This document shows positions 17,528 to 27,316 of a DNA stretch of 64,000 nt, in pieces (position 1 is the first letter of the stretch; each line of letters begins with the position of its first letter). The position numbers were made by a program, and so were the translations under genes. The notes under the pieces are model-generated. The model saw only the letters and a list, made by a program, of their open reading frames with translations. It was not told the DNA's origin and did no database searches. This stretch comes from RGIG6353 sp964650465 (GTDB lineage Bacteria; Bacillota; Clostridia; Oscillospirales; SIG627): the NCBI GenBank assembly GCA_964650465.1, contig CAZYTA010000006.1, positions 11,284-75,283 on the forward strand, in the 5' to 3' direction.

Positions 17528-20500
17528 ATGTCTAATATTATTTCTTTGGAATTTTATGCCCTTGATATATACAGTCTTGCTGTTTATAACAACAGTATAC
17601 CGTTAATTGATGAAATTATAGTAAAAAACGATAGTGACTACATCCTAAAAAATCTGGATGTAGAGATTTCTTCGTCTCCGTCTATATTTTCAACTTTTGT
17701 AACAAAGGTTCCTGTTTTGTCATCAGGCAGGTATATAATTTTTGACAAGCCTGCACTTGAATTTGATGTTACAAAAATAATGTATTCTTCACAACCTGTT
17801 GTATCTGTTGTTAATATTAAGGTTAAGCATTCGGGTGAAATACTTGCTGACAGCTCTAAAAATATTGTTCTTTTACCGTATGATTACATTTCTCCGATAT
17901 CAAATTATACAGAATTAATATCATCTTTTGTTTCTCCCGAACAAGATGAAGTTAAAAAGATATCATCAAAAATACCTGATAAACTCAAGTCGAACAGCAG
18001 TATTCAGGCTAACAGTGACATGTGGGATTTTAAAAACAAAAATATCACACGTGCTCTTATGAAGGCAATATATGAAGTTGTATGTGATTTAAAAATTACA
18101 TTCGATACCTTTAATGCTTCCTTGGAGAGCAGAGCGATGCAAATTAAGCTGCCGGAAACTGTTATATCTGCTTGTTGCGGTAACGGATTGGAGATCGCTC
18201 TTTTAACTGCTTCAATAGCTGAATGTATAGGATTAAATCCTTTTATTGTTTTTACAGGTGAAAAAATACTTGTGGGATTATTTTACCTTTCTGATTGTTT
18301 TGATACAAGTGTTTCCGACGACGGTAGAGCTTTTGTAGGAATGAAAGACGGAAGCAACGAGAAATTTTGCATAATCGATACAACATCCATGATAAGCGGA
18401 ACTCAAGTTCGTTTTGAGGATAGCCTTATAACTGCCCAAAAAGCCATCAATGCATGTGATTATCCTATTGCTGTTGATATTCATCGCTCAAGATTAAATG
18501 GATATATACCGCTTCCTGCGCGTTTTAAACAGAATGGTAATTTAATATTTGAAACGGCTTTTATTCAAAAAAGACTATTAAATTATTTCAACAGCGCACC
18601 TCTAAAGTCACTGCGTTCTTTTTCTGATTATGTAAAAAGCGGTATTCAGTCTGAGGATAGCAATGCTTTGCTTACTTCTGCTGATATTAGTGACAGCATC
18701 TATGTTATTGGCTCACCGGATTATATTTTGAAAAAGCTTTTCATAAATGGCAAAATAGCGCTGAAAAGCATTCCTTTTTCGAACATTGTAGGGGAGGGCG
18801 ATTTACTTCCCCAGATAAGTAAACTAAATGTCAGTGCTAATTTACAGGACATGTCTGATTCGGTTAATACTCTGTATGAAAAAGAGAATCTAAACAGACG
18901 TATGATTAAAATCCTGAACGAGGGCAAAAAAGAGTTCTCTGAAATCTGTCTTTGCTTAGGAACAGTAAGATATAAATACAATGGCTTTACACGATTTGCT
19001 CCGTTGATGTATATTCCTATCAACTTTGAAGCTGATTCTGTAAACGGCGTATCTGTAAAGTTATCAAATTTTGATGCTTGTGTCAATTCAAGTATAGTTG
19101 GTATTTTGGGGCAGTCAGGAATCAGCATTGATTGTTCACAAAACAATGACAGTGTAATTGATTGGTATAAAAACATCTCCGAAAATATGTCGGACTCATT
19201 TAGCGATAATGGCGTTTTTGAATTTTTTGATACAACATTTATTTCTGTATACAATATTCACTGTCATGCTCTTTCTGAAATATCAACGCCTGAGTATTTT
19301 GAAAAAAGCAATATTATAAAGGATTTAATCGAGAATAAAACCATCGTTTCAAATTTAAGTGAAAATGAGTTTTCGCTGAATGAATGTGATCTTCCGTTCT
19401 CTCTTGATTCATCACAGATTAAAGCTGTGCAAATGATTGGTAACAACACCTGTACCGTGGTTAAAGGTGCAAATTGCAGCGGTAAAACACGAGTTGCTGC
19501 AACTGTTGCATTTAATGAATTAAAAAACAGACATAAGGTGTTATACCTTACAAATTCAGAAGGGAATATGCGCGATTTTTTGCAATTGGCTGAGCACGCC
19601 CATTTTGACGAATTTGTGATGAAGCTTCCCGATAAAACGAATACAGTAAACACATTTGAAGCGTATTTTGGAAACGAAAGCGATAAAACTTTTGATGAAT
19701 TGAGTGGTATTACCGAACAAATAACATCTTCTGTTTGTCGCCAAAATGCGTATTATGAAAATTTGCATAAAGTAAATGAAATTGGTTTTTCACTTTACGA
19801 AGCAGCATCTCAATACGAAAGATACAGGACTTTTCCATATTCAGTTAATTTCACCAACGATGAAATATCAAAGCTTTCCCGTGATGACGTTGTTGCTTGG
19901 TTTGATACAGTATCATCGGTATCAAAAGCAGGCGCTGACTGCAAAGAACCTTATATGAATCCGCTTTCGTATATTAGAGAAAAGAACTTTTCTTATGATT
20001 TAAAATCACGGGCTGCAATTGCGCTCAGTTCACATTTTGATTTATCGCAAAGGTTTATCAACAAGCAAAATGAATTGACACAATATCTGGGAATAGAGAT
20101 ATCTGTAATGAGCGAAAAGCAAACACGGATATTGATTAAAATTCTTGAAGCTTTACAAAATGATGTTGAGCTGATTTATCATGGTATTTTTGGACGAAGC
20201 ACTATAGATTCTGACTTTTCACGTATAGAAGCACTGGTTTTAAAATGCGATGATCTGTTTGAGTTAAAAAGTTTTATTTCTTCCCATTTTTCGGATGATA
20301 TAACAGCTTTGGATTTTGATTCGTTATTGGTTGAATGGAGAAATGCTAACTCAAAGTTTGCATTTTCAAGAACATCTGCACAGAATGCTGTTAAGAACAA
20401 AATTAAATCATACTGTTATAATTCAAAGTTTATAACCAATGACAATTTTTCCGATATACTTTCTAAATTATCAAGATATAAATCTTCGTTAGAATATGCT

Positions 20501-22549
20501 CTTGAAAACGCAACTCTGGTTTATCAAACAACCGGGATTAACCTAAAAGAAATGATAAATTCGGATAAGATTGATGTTTTTGACAGAATTCAAAAATCCA
20601 TTGAAAAATCTCGTGAATATTTATCTTTGATATCTGAACTTTATGATTCAGAGCAATCACCTGATACTGTGTACCTTCACCAAAGCAATTTGTTTAAGAA
20701 CTCTTCGAAATTGAAAGCAGATATTAATTATTTTTTTGGTGATTTCACTGATTTGTTTGCAGAATATTCGTCATCTGAAAAAGCTTTGGTGTCTTTGCTT
20801 AATATTGATATTGAAAAAGCAAAAGAAGATAACAATAAGCTGTGGTACTATTTTGTAACTCAGTTTATTACCAGGATGATTGATAGCATTGATCTGCTGA
20901 AATATTGGTGCAACTGGAACATTGAAAAAGAAAAAGCAGTAAATTTGGGCTTAGAAAATGTTATCAAGCTTTATGAGGATGAAAAGCTTACTTCAAACGA
21001 TATTAAAAATGCTTTTTTGAAAGGCTTTTTTAAATCTGTTACCGAGTATTTCCTTTCTTGTGACGATAATGTAGGCAGTTATTCAACCAAAATTCATCAA
21101 TCAGAAGTTGGTAATATACGTTTAATGCTTGAAAATTACAGAAAACAACTATACTCGAGCTTGAAGCAGGAAATTACAAACGAGTATTCGGAATTTGTAA
21201 AGAATAAAATGAAAATTCCGTTTGATGAAGCGCTAACATTGTTAAAAAACGAGTTCGGGTTCAATCTGTCATCTCGTGCTTCAAGTGAATGCGTTGAACT
21301 TCTTCAAAATGCTAAACCTTGTTTTGTAGCATCTTCGCCTAATTTTGTATCAAAATTTAAAAACCGTCCTTGCTTTGACACGGTTATTATAGATAACACA
21401 TGTGAGCAAATGCAGCATAGCCTGTTTATGTTGTTGCCGCTTGCTAAAAAAGTTGTTATTTTTGAGACTGATACCGGCGGTGAAAGAATAAACTTTGCCA
21501 AGTTCTTTACAGATGCAGGAGCTCCCGTATCGTCACTGAATTGGATGTACGGTATTAATTTTACGAATGTGCTTGCAAACGAAATTTTTTATAACAATTC
21601 ACTTTCGCGTTTTATTACTTCTAAAATCCAGAAAAACGGAGTTACAGTTATACGTCAATTAGGTACATATGATAGAAAAAGCGCGAGAGTTAATGTTATG
21701 GAGGCGAGTACGGTTGTTGATGAAATATTTAAAATTAAAAGTGAAAAGCCTCATCTGAGCATAGGTGTATATGCAATGACCGACGAGCAAAAGACCCTTA
21801 TTGAAATGTTATATTACAAACGTGTCAGTGCATTTAAGAATAATGCAAATTTAAAGAATGATGAACACTTGTTTTTCAGAAATTTCAATCAATGCGAATA
21901 CGACCTGAGAGATGTAATTTTGTTTTCTTCTGTATTTGCAGTTGAAGAAAAACCAAAATACAAAGATACAATTACTAAGACCATTGCTGAATTGTCAAGC
22001 CCTTCATGCGTTACCAATTTCATACACCTTCTTACATCTGCCCGTAAAAGCTTTGTACTCGTTACTTCTCTTACAGAGGAAAACCTTAAAAATCTTAAAA
22101 CTACCGAAAAGAATTACTGTATCTTCAAAAAAATAATTTGCAGACTTCTTTCTGACAGTTACTTAATATCGCAGGATTTGGTGCTTGGCAAAGACAGTGA
22201 TAATTCAATTGTTCGTCAAGTTGCCAATCACATTGAATCAATGGGATATAAGGTAGATTTGAATCTTGGTAACAATAGATGTAAAATCGATATTGCTGTA
22301 AGAAAAAAGGATAAGAGCAATTATTTGCTTGGTATTGTGTTTGATGAAACTGTCTATATTAATGGTGACGGTTTTTATGGAAGAGATTTAATATTAAATA
22401 GTCTTGAAAACTTATGCAACTGGAAAATTCTCAGAGTTTATACTGTTGAATGGTTTGAAAACTATACTAAACAATTAGATATGATTACCCACGCACTCAG
22501 CGGAGATGACTTTGACAATAATTTTTCTATTTCCCAATTTGCGGAATAA
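17528..22549 (+). CDS. Giant DUF4011-helicase/MTES_1575-nuclease-like protein with degenerate active sites
   Basis: 1673 residues. The domain order follows large bacterial DUF4011 superfamily-1 helicases. First comes an N-terminal beta-rich domain (about 1-145, ending with ISPISNYTELISSFVSPEQ). Next is a transglutaminase-like region (about 160-330) where the usual G-T-C-L-D is G218-N-G-L-E, so the Cys is lost. Then a DUF4011-like segment (about 340-600, LCLGTVRYKYNGF, APLMYIPINFE). Walker A GANCSGKT is intact at 647-654. A long coiled-coil-rich insert (about 720-1230) follows. Motif II reads IIDNTC at 1288-1292 instead of DEAS, and the arginine-finger motif reads TSARKS instead of TRAR. The C-terminal Vsr/MTES_1575-like nuclease fold (about 1570-1660) keeps D1588 (KIDIAV) but has GIVFDE at 1602-1607 where the family has GIECDG. 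It is probably non-catalytic. Relatives are often linked to defence, but no defence partner is nearby. It is AT-rich like its neighbours. Confidence 0.7.
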   Translation: MSNIISLEFYALDIYSLAVYNNSIPLIDEIIVKNDSDYILKNLDVEISSSPSIFSTFVTKVPVLSSGRYIIFDKPALEFDVTKIMYSSQPVVSVVNIKVKHSGEILADSSKNIVLLPYDYISPISNYTELISSFVSPEQDEVKKISSKIPDKLKSNSSIQANSDMWDFKNKNITRALMKAIYEVVCDLKITFDTFNASLESRAMQIKLPETVISACCGNGLEIALLTASIAECIGLNPFIVFTGEKILVGLFYLSDCFDTSVSDDGRAFVGMKDGSNEKFCIIDTTSMISGTQVRFEDSLITAQKAINACDYPIAVDIHRSRLNGYIPLPARFKQNGNLIFETAFIQKRLLNYFNSAPLKSLRSFSDYVKSGIQSEDSNALLTSADISDSIYVIGSPDYILKKLFINGKIALKSIPFSNIVGEGDLLPQISKLNVSANLQDMSDSVNTLYEKENLNRRMIKILNEGKKEFSEICLCLGTVRYKYNGFTRFAPLMYIPINFEADSVNGVSVKLSNFDACVNSSIVGILGQSGISIDCSQNNDSVIDWYKNISENMSDSFSDNGVFEFFDTTFISVYNIHCHALSEISTPEYFEKSNIIKDLIENKTIVSNLSENEFSLNECDLPFSLDSSQIKAVQMIGNNTCTVVKGANCSGKTRVAATVAFNELKNRHKVLYLTNSEGNMRDFLQLAEHAHFDEFVMKLPDKTNTVNTFEAYFGNESDKTFDELSGITEQITSSVCRQNAYYENLHKVNEIGFSLYEAASQYERYRTFPYSVNFTNDEISKLSRDDVVAWFDTVSSVSKAGADCKEPYMNPLSYIREKNFSYDLKSRAAIALSSHFDLSQRFINKQNELTQYLGIEISVMSEKQTRILIKILEALQNDVELIYHGIFGRSTIDSDFSRIEALVLKCDDLFELKSFISSHFSDDITALDFDSLLVEWRNANSKFAFSRTSAQNAVKNKIKSYCYNSKFITNDNFSDILSKLSRYKSSLEYALENATLVYQTTGINLKEMINSDKIDVFDRIQKSIEKSREYLSLISELYDSEQSPDTVYLHQSNLFKNSSKLKADINYFFGDFTDLFAEYSSSEKALVSLLNIDIEKAKEDNNKLWYYFVTQFITRMIDSIDLLKYWCNWNIEKEKAVNLGLENVIKLYEDEKLTSNDIKNAFLKGFFKSVTEYFLSCDDNVGSYSTKIHQSEVGNIRLMLENYRKQLYSSLKQEITNEYSEFVKNKMKIPFDEALTLLKNEFGFNLSSRASSECVELLQNAKPCFVASSPNFVSKFKNRPCFDTVIIDNTCEQMQHSLFMLLPLAKKVVIFETDTGGERINFAKFFTDAGAPVSSLNWMYGINFTNVLANEIFYNNSLSRFITSKIQKNGVTVIRQLGTYDRKSARVNVMEASTVVDEIFKIKSEKPHLSIGVYAMTDEQKTLIEMLYYKRVSAFKNNANLKNDEHLFFRNFNQCEYDLRDVILFSSVFAVEEKPKYKDTITKTIAELSSPSCVTNFIHLLTSARKSFVLVTSLTEENLKNLKTTEKNYCIFKKIICRLLSDSYLISQDLVLGKDSDNSIVRQVANHIESMGYKVDLNLGNNRCKIDIAVRKKDKSNYLLGIVFDETVYINGDGFYGRDLILNSLENLCNWKILRVYTVEWFENYTKQLDMITHALSGDDFDNNFSISQFAE

Positions 22550-22598
22550 TATCTTTTTTTGCGAATATCCTGTATTAAATAATACAGGAGGTGGGTAT

Positions 22599-23018
22599 AT
22601 GTTTTCAAAACGTGATGGTATCAGTTCCGGCTCAGCAACAGCATTCTTGGGGACTGTTGGAATTTCTTCAATTATAGGAATACTGTTAATGTTTGGTTTT
22701 GCTCTGTTAGTCTCGGTTGTCATAGGTAATGTGACACATTACGAAGCTTTTTATCCGTTTGTATGTATTTTTCTTCAATGTGTTCCGGGATTTGTTTCTA
22801 CCAGGCTTTCTTTAAACCGCTTTGGACATGCTTTATTGGTAATTGCTATTATTCAAAGCGCAGTGATATCAGCTGTTTTATTCTTGATATCATTAATTCT
22901 TTACGGCAAAAATGTTGATATTAAATCGTTTCTTATTTCAATGGCTTATGTTTTAATATCTTCTTTTGTTGCTGTAATGTTAAGAAAACCGCATAGAAAA
23001 AAGAACAAAGCGAGATAA
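22599..23018 (+). CDS. TIGR04086-type small membrane protein
   Basis: 139 residues. The ATG at 22599 is chosen because AGGAGGTGG ends 4 bases upstream; an upstream in-frame ATG overlaps the previous gene and lacks a ribosome site. The protein starts MFSKRDGISSGSATAFLG and has four predicted membrane segments (about 20-45, 50-70, 75-105, 110-130) and a basic tail (RKPHRKKNKAR). It matches the clostridial TIGR04086 membrane family in length and layout; function unknown. Confidence 0.65.
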   Translation: MFSKRDGISSGSATAFLGTVGISSIIGILLMFGFALLVSVVIGNVTHYEAFYPFVCIFLQCVPGFVSTRLSLNRFGHALLVIAIIQSAVISAVLFLISLILYGKNVDIKSFLISMAYVLISSFVAVMLRKPHRKKNKAR

Positions 23019-23023
23019 TTTTT

Positions 23024-23070
23024 ACAAATCGTCTGAAAATATTGATTTTTCAGACGATTTGTGCTATCAT
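23024..23070 (+). promoter_or_regulatory. Inverted repeat overlapping the deacetylase promoter
   Basis: ACAAATCGTCTGAAAA at 23024-23039 is repeated as its reverse complement ending at 23062. A promoter (TTGATT 23042-23047, 17-base spacer, TATCAT 23065-23070) lies across the 3' arm. The hairpin could end the upstream transcript, or serve as an operator for the deacetylase gene; it lacks a proper T run. Confidence 0.5.
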
Positions 23071-23101
23071 TTACTATGAAACGTAAAGGAGGTATAAAAG
23101 T

Positions 23102-24373
23102 ATGAAAAAGATTATATTTTGTTTTTTTATAATCATTTGCATTTTTACCTCTTGTTCTGTTTCTGATGCTCCTGCTCACAGTTCTGAACTTCAAAACCCG
23201 GCTCTTCCTTTTTCTTCTGAGTCAGTTTTGACTTCGGTAAACGAAATTATGTCAGGTGAAAGCTATAAAGCTATTGACATTAATACTAAACTTTTAAAAA
23301 TAGAAAACACAAATGTCGTTTTTCCCGTTCTGCCAACCGCAGAACTTAATGAATTGTTAGAAAATAAGTTAAAAAAGTTTATATCGGAGCTGGATTTTGC
23401 CTATACTCCGGAAGTAATAGATTTTTATTACAACAATGCTTTTGACACTGCTTCATATGTGTTTTATATTTCTGACTCGTCTGAGCTGTTTAATTCATCC
23501 AAGCTGTGCTTTTCTTACAGGACAGATACCTTAGAATGCGCTTTTTTGAATGACTATTTTTATGAAGAAGATTTTAACAGAATCATTAAAGAAACTTGTG
23601 GAACAGATGTCATTTCTCTTGATGCGTTTGCAGTGAGCGAAGACGGCGTTTATGTGTTCCATAACGGCAATTTTTATCACATAAGCCGTGACTTATTTAA
23701 AATTAATTCTACTTTTTCGGTTTTCTATCCCGAGGATTATTTTCCTGTTACTGATTATGACAGAAAGTATGTTGCATTGACTTTTGATGACGGTCCAAAT
23801 CCCAATACGACCTCTGCTCTTATTAAAATGCTTGAAGAAAAAGATGTCAAAGCAACGTTTTTTATGGTTGGATATAATATAAAAGAGTATAAATCAACTG
23901 TAAAAAAAGTATACGAAGCAGGACATGACATAGGTATTCATTCTTACGGTCATTCCAATTACTCTCTCATGGAAAGTGATAAAGTAATTGCCGATATAGA
24001 TTCATGTGCTGATATGATATATTCGATAGTCGGAAAACGTCCGTATCTCGTTAGACCTCCGTTCGGAAGTATTGATATGGCTAAGATTGATGCTAAAAAC
24101 TATTTTTTTGTTAACTGGAATGTTGATCCGCTTGACTGGAAACACGATACTGCGGCACAAATAGCTGATGAAGCTTTGAAGTTTATCAAACCCGGTTCAA
24201 TAGTATTGCTGCATGATATTTATCAACGTTCCTGCGATGCAGCGGAATTGATAATTGATTCACTTAAAGAGGATGGTTATAGATTTGTTACAATAAGCGA
24301 ATTATATGATCTCAACGGAAAAATTTCCGACAACAAGCTTCATTTTTTCAAGGAGGATTATAATGTCGAGTAA
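23102..24373 (+). CDS. Lipoprotein polysaccharide (peptidoglycan) deacetylase, PdaC-like
   Basis: 423 residues, AGGAGG upstream. Lipoprotein signal with lipobox FTSC (Cys18). The N-terminal region (about 50-200) resembles the DUF4163/DUF3298-type domain found in PdaC-like enzymes. The NodB catalytic domain is complete: TFDDGP at 227-232 (base and metal Asp), HSYGHSN with the H-x3-H metal pair near 280, RPPFG near 320, DPLDW near 342 and LLHD near 370. It should remove acetyl groups from peptidoglycan amino sugars outside the membrane. It overlaps the next gene by 11 bases. Confidence 0.88.
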   Translation: MKKIIFCFFIIICIFTSCSVSDAPAHSSELQNPALPFSSESVLTSVNEIMSGESYKAIDINTKLLKIENTNVVFPVLPTAELNELLENKLKKFISELDFAYTPEVIDFYYNNAFDTASYVFYISDSSELFNSSKLCFSYRTDTLECAFLNDYFYEEDFNRIIKETCGTDVISLDAFAVSEDGVYVFHNGNFYHISRDLFKINSTFSVFYPEDYFPVTDYDRKYVALTFDDGPNPNTTSALIKMLEEKDVKATFFMVGYNIKEYKSTVKKVYEAGHDIGIHSYGHSNYSLMESDKVIADIDSCADMIYSIVGKRPYLVRPPFGSIDMAKIDAKNYFFVNWNVDPLDWKHDTAAQIADEALKFIKPGSIVLLHDIYQRSCDAAELIIDSLKEDGYRFVTISELYDLNGKISDNKLHFFKEDYNVE

Positions 24374-25067
24374 AAATAAAATTTTAATTCTCGTAGTCTT
24401 ATTTGTATTGATTGTAATCGGCTTTACTCTCTACTTGTTTCTTACGCCTTCTTTTTTGCTTCCTGGACCTTTGAAGAACTTTACTGCTTTGTTTGAAAAA
24501 AAATACACTCAAGCTGATAATACTCTTGAAAGCCAATCAGGAACCATAATATATTATCCTGCCGATTTTAGTGAAAATATATATAATGACGAAACTTTTG
24601 TAGAACTTATGAGTATGTACGCACTTGAGTTTATAGACGGTGATTCACGATATAAGCTTCCCGAGACCGAGCTTGAACAATACGGTGGCGATCTTGCAGT
24701 ATTCTTCTATGATTATTTCACAGAAATAAGAAACGGCGACCATGAAGCATATAACTCTCATTTTGATAAGCATGCTTTTAATTTGAGAGACAAAGCAAAT
24801 GAGTTCACCATGCAGCAAATTTATGAAATTTCTATTGAGCCGCTTAATATTCGTCCGGAATTGGATGACGAAGAGTACGGTTGGATTGAAGAAGAAGGAA
24901 TAGAGCCTATTTACGTTGACGTCAGATACAAAATCAGACGTAATAACGGTACCTTCAGACTTGGAGTGGAAAGTGATACAGTTAAACCTCAGCTTTACAT
25001 AATGTACAAAACAAATAAAACATATAAAATAATTAACATTGTTGATTATTCGCCCATTTATCTTTAA
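24363..25067 (+). CDS. Membrane-anchored extracytoplasmic hypothetical protein
   Basis: 234 residues; ATG at 24363 follows CAAGGAGGATTATA, so the ribosome site lies in the end of the deacetylase gene. One membrane segment (about 6-26) is followed by a soluble domain rich in acidic and aromatic residues (for example DDEEYGWIEEEGIEPIYVDVRYKI). The soluble part looks like a single alpha/beta domain of the NTF2-like kind, but I do not recognise it. Coupling to the deacetylase suggests a cell-envelope role. Confidence 0.6.
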   Translation: MSSKNKILILVVLFVLIVIGFTLYLFLTPSFLLPGPLKNFTALFEKKYTQADNTLESQSGTIIYYPADFSENIYNDETFVELMSMYALEFIDGDSRYKLPETELEQYGGDLAVFFYDYFTEIRNGDHEAYNSHFDKHAFNLRDKANEFTMQQIYEISIEPLNIRPELDDEEYGWIEEEGIEPIYVDVRYKIRRNNGTFRLGVESDTVKPQLYIMYKTNKTYKIINIVDYSPIYL

Positions 25068-25078
25068 GGAGGAGTGAA

Positions 25079-26311
25079 ATGAAATATTTAGTTGTTCTCG
25101 GTGACGGAATGGCGGATTATAAAATAGAGTCTTTGGGAAACAAGACACCGCTTGAAGCTGCCAATAAACCTTGTATGGATTTTATTGCCAAAAACGGTTT
25201 TAACGGTGTAGCAAAAACCGTTCCCGATGATATGGTTCCCGAAAGTGACACTGCAAATCTTGCCATACTTGGCTATGATCCCAAAATTTATTCCAAAGGA
25301 CGTTCTCCGCTTGAAGCGGCAAGTATGGGGCTGGAAATGACTTCCTCTCAATATGCTTTCAGATGTAACGTTGTAACTCTTTCGGAAGGCGATGTTTATG
25401 AAGACAGGGTTATGCTTGATCATAGCGCCGGTGAGATAACTACAGAAGAAGCAGCTGAACTGATAAAGTCCATAGAGATGGAATTGGGAAATGAAGCCCG
25501 ACACTTTTATCCCGGTGTCAGCTATAGACATTGTCTTATATACGACAATCCTCCCGGCTATGACAAAAATGAGAGAATTTATGATTTTTCCCGTCCGCAT
25601 GATATTATCGGTAAGACAATCAGAGATTATCTTCCTTGTGGAGAAGTAGGGGAGAAGTATAAAGAACTTTTTGTCGCAAGCACAAAAATATTGAACGACC
25701 ATCCCATCAATGCTCAAAGAAGAAAAGAAGGAAAAAATGTAGCTAATTCAATATGGCTTTGGAGTCCGGGAAAGAAACCTCAGCTTTCTTCGTTTTCAGA
25801 TAAATTCGGTCTTAAAGGCACGGTAATTTCTGCTGTTGACCTTATTAAAGGAATAGGCTTATGCGCCGGAATGCGTTCTATTGATGTAGAAGGAGCAACA
25901 GGAAACTATAAAACAAATTATAAAGGAAAAGCCGATGCAGCAATAAGGGCGTTTAAGGACGGTGATGACTTTGTTTATGTTCATCTTGAAGGTCCTGATG
26001 AATGCGGACATACAGCGGATATAGAAAACAAAGTTAAGTCTATTGAAGATATTGATTCAAAGGTTATTGCTCCCATAATGGAATATTTAAAGTCTACAGG
26101 TGAAGATTTTAAAATTCTTGTCATGCCTGACCATCCTACCCCTTGCGCTATCAGAACTCACTCACATGAGAATGTACCTTTTGCAATTTATGACAGTTCT
26201 GAGCATCTTTCTCAGGGGATTGATTCATTCACCGAAGAGAATGCTCTTAAATCAGGTTATTATATCCCTGACGGTCATAATATTCTCGAAAAACTGTTTA
26301 TAAAAAAGTAA
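25079..26311 (+). CDS. apgM: Cofactor-independent phosphoglycerate mutase, archaeal type
   Basis: 410 residues, AGGAGG before the ATG. Alkaline-phosphatase-superfamily protein. The N terminus VVLGDGMADYK carries the metal Asp, VPESDTANLAILGYDP the nucleophile Ser region, and HLEGPDECGHTAD and MPDHPTP...HSHENVPF the remaining metal ligands. The family includes 2,3-bisphosphoglycerate-independent mutases of glycolysis. A close subgroup in Firmicutes and Bacteroidetes has been proposed to act as homoserine kinase, so the substrate is not certain. A bidirectional terminator overlaps its stop codon. Confidence 0.9.
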   Translation: MKYLVVLGDGMADYKIESLGNKTPLEAANKPCMDFIAKNGFNGVAKTVPDDMVPESDTANLAILGYDPKIYSKGRSPLEAASMGLEMTSSQYAFRCNVVTLSEGDVYEDRVMLDHSAGEITTEEAAELIKSIEMELGNEARHFYPGVSYRHCLIYDNPPGYDKNERIYDFSRPHDIIGKTIRDYLPCGEVGEKYKELFVASTKILNDHPINAQRRKEGKNVANSIWLWSPGKKPQLSSFSDKFGLKGTVISAVDLIKGIGLCAGMRSIDVEGATGNYKTNYKGKADAAIRAFKDGDDFVYVHLEGPDECGHTADIENKVKSIEDIDSKVIAPIMEYLKSTGEDFKILVMPDHPTPCAIRTHSHENVPFAIYDSSEHLSQGIDSFTEENALKSGYYIPDGHNILEKLFIKK

Positions 26312-26337
26312 GTGTCTCTAATGACACTTACTTTTTT
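26302..26337. terminator. Bidirectional terminator shared by apgM and the flavin reductase gene
   Basis: 15-bp perfect stem (26302-26316 with 26323-26337) with A-run and T-run at its ends, so it works in both directions. The stop codons of both convergent genes lie inside it. Confidence 0.85.
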
Positions 26338-26903
26338 ATGTTTCTTTTCTTTTTTACCGAATATCCGAAAGTACCAATCTTTTTTCCAAGTTCAAGATAA
26401 TCACCGTGTGAATAAGCCACCAGTTTAGCTTTTTTCATGTCAAGTTTTCCGTCATGATCAATTAAGCTTTCGTCAACATTTACAGCAACAATTTTTGCCA
26501 AAAACATATCGTGCGTTCCGAGATGAATAATTTGTTCTACTTTACATTCAATATTTATTGGTGATTCCTTTATAAGGGGCGCACTAATATGAGATGCTTT
26601 TTCCGAGGTGAGAGAAAACTTTTTAAATTTGTTTATCTTAGCACCTGTATATACGCCGCATTGATCTGCTTTTCTTGCCAGCTCTCTTGTTACAAGATTA
26701 ATTACAAATTCTTTTGATTCACAAATAAGCTTGTATGAATGTCTGCTTGGCCTTACCGATATATATACCATGGCAGGGTTAGTGTTTATAATTCCTGTCC
26801 ATGCAACGGTAATGGCATTGGGTTTTGCAACATCTCCGCACGATACTAAAACTACAGGAACAGGAGAAAGCATTGTTCCGGGTTTCCATACTACTTTACT
26901 CAT
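26328..26903 (-). CDS. Flavin reductase-like (split-barrel FMN-binding) protein
   Basis: 191 residues. FMN-binding split barrel: WKPGTMLSPVPVVLVSCGD at the N terminus, NAITVAWTGIINTNPAMVYISVRPSRHSY as the flavin-contact region (about residues 30-57), and EFVINLVTRELA. The family reduces or stores FMN, often with NAD(P)H, or has other small-molecule roles. A basic tail (KKKRNIKK) ends the protein. Substrate not predictable. Confidence 0.85.
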   Translation of the reverse strand: MSKVVWKPGTMLSPVPVVLVSCGDVAKPNAITVAWTGIINTNPAMVYISVRPSRHSYKLICESKEFVINLVTRELARKADQCGVYTGAKINKFKKFSLTSEKASHISAPLIKESPINIECKVEQIIHLGTHDMFLAKIVAVNVDESLIDHDGKLDMKKAKLVAYSHGDYLELGKKIGTFGYSVKKKRNIKK

Positions 26904-26961
26904 TTTTTACCTCTGCGATTTTTTTATTTATTTTACATCGCAGAAAAGAAAAAATCAAGGC

Positions 26962-27315
26962 TTATTTGGATTTTCCTTTAAAAATTACACCTACAATATA
27001 AGCGAAAAAAATTGCTGCAGCTATTCCGCATGCTGTGGATGCAATACCGCCTGTAAAAGCACCTATTATCCCTTTTTCATCAACAGCTTTTTTTACCCCG
27101 TCTGCTAATAGATATCCAAAACCCGTAAGTGGAGTTGTGGCGCCGCAAGAAGCAAAATCCACTAAAGGTTTATATATACCTATTGCTGTTAAAATTACGC
27201 CGGAAGTTACATAACCGACCAGTATCCTTGCAGGTGTCATACGTGTTTTGTCTACAAGTATTTGTGCTATCAGACAGAAAATCCCACCAACAACAAATGA
27301 AATTAAATACTTCAT
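26962..27315 (-). CDS. spoVAE: Stage V sporulation protein AE
   Basis: 117 residues, mostly hydrophobic with about four membrane segments. SpoVAE belongs to the SpoVA channel that moves dipicolinic acid into the forespore and out at germination. Typical segments: VGYVTSGVILTAIGIYKPLVDFASCGATTPLTGFG and DGVKKAVDEKGIIGAFTGG. It starts one base after the spoVAD stop, so the two are translated together. Confidence 0.92.
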   Translation of the reverse strand: MKYLISFVVGGIFCLIAQILVDKTRMTPARILVGYVTSGVILTAIGIYKPLVDFASCGATTPLTGFGYLLADGVKKAVDEKGIIGAFTGGIASTACGIAAAIFFAYIVGVIFKGKSK

Positions 27316-27316
27316 T

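Noticed and set aside
17293..22549. tRNA-Thr as an integration site with the giant gene as cargo of a mobile island
   Set aside because: No integrase, no repeat of the tRNA 3' end seen downstream, and base composition matches the neighbours.
22506..22598. Upstream start for the TIGR04086 protein
   Set aside because: It overlaps the end of the helicase-like gene and lacks a ribosome site, whereas the ATG at 22599 has AGGAGGTGG.
23102..25067. Defence or toxin system around the giant helicase-like gene and downstream lipoprotein genes
   Set aside because: Neighbours are envelope genes (PdaC-like deacetylase, anchored protein) with no nuclease, methylase or toxin partner.
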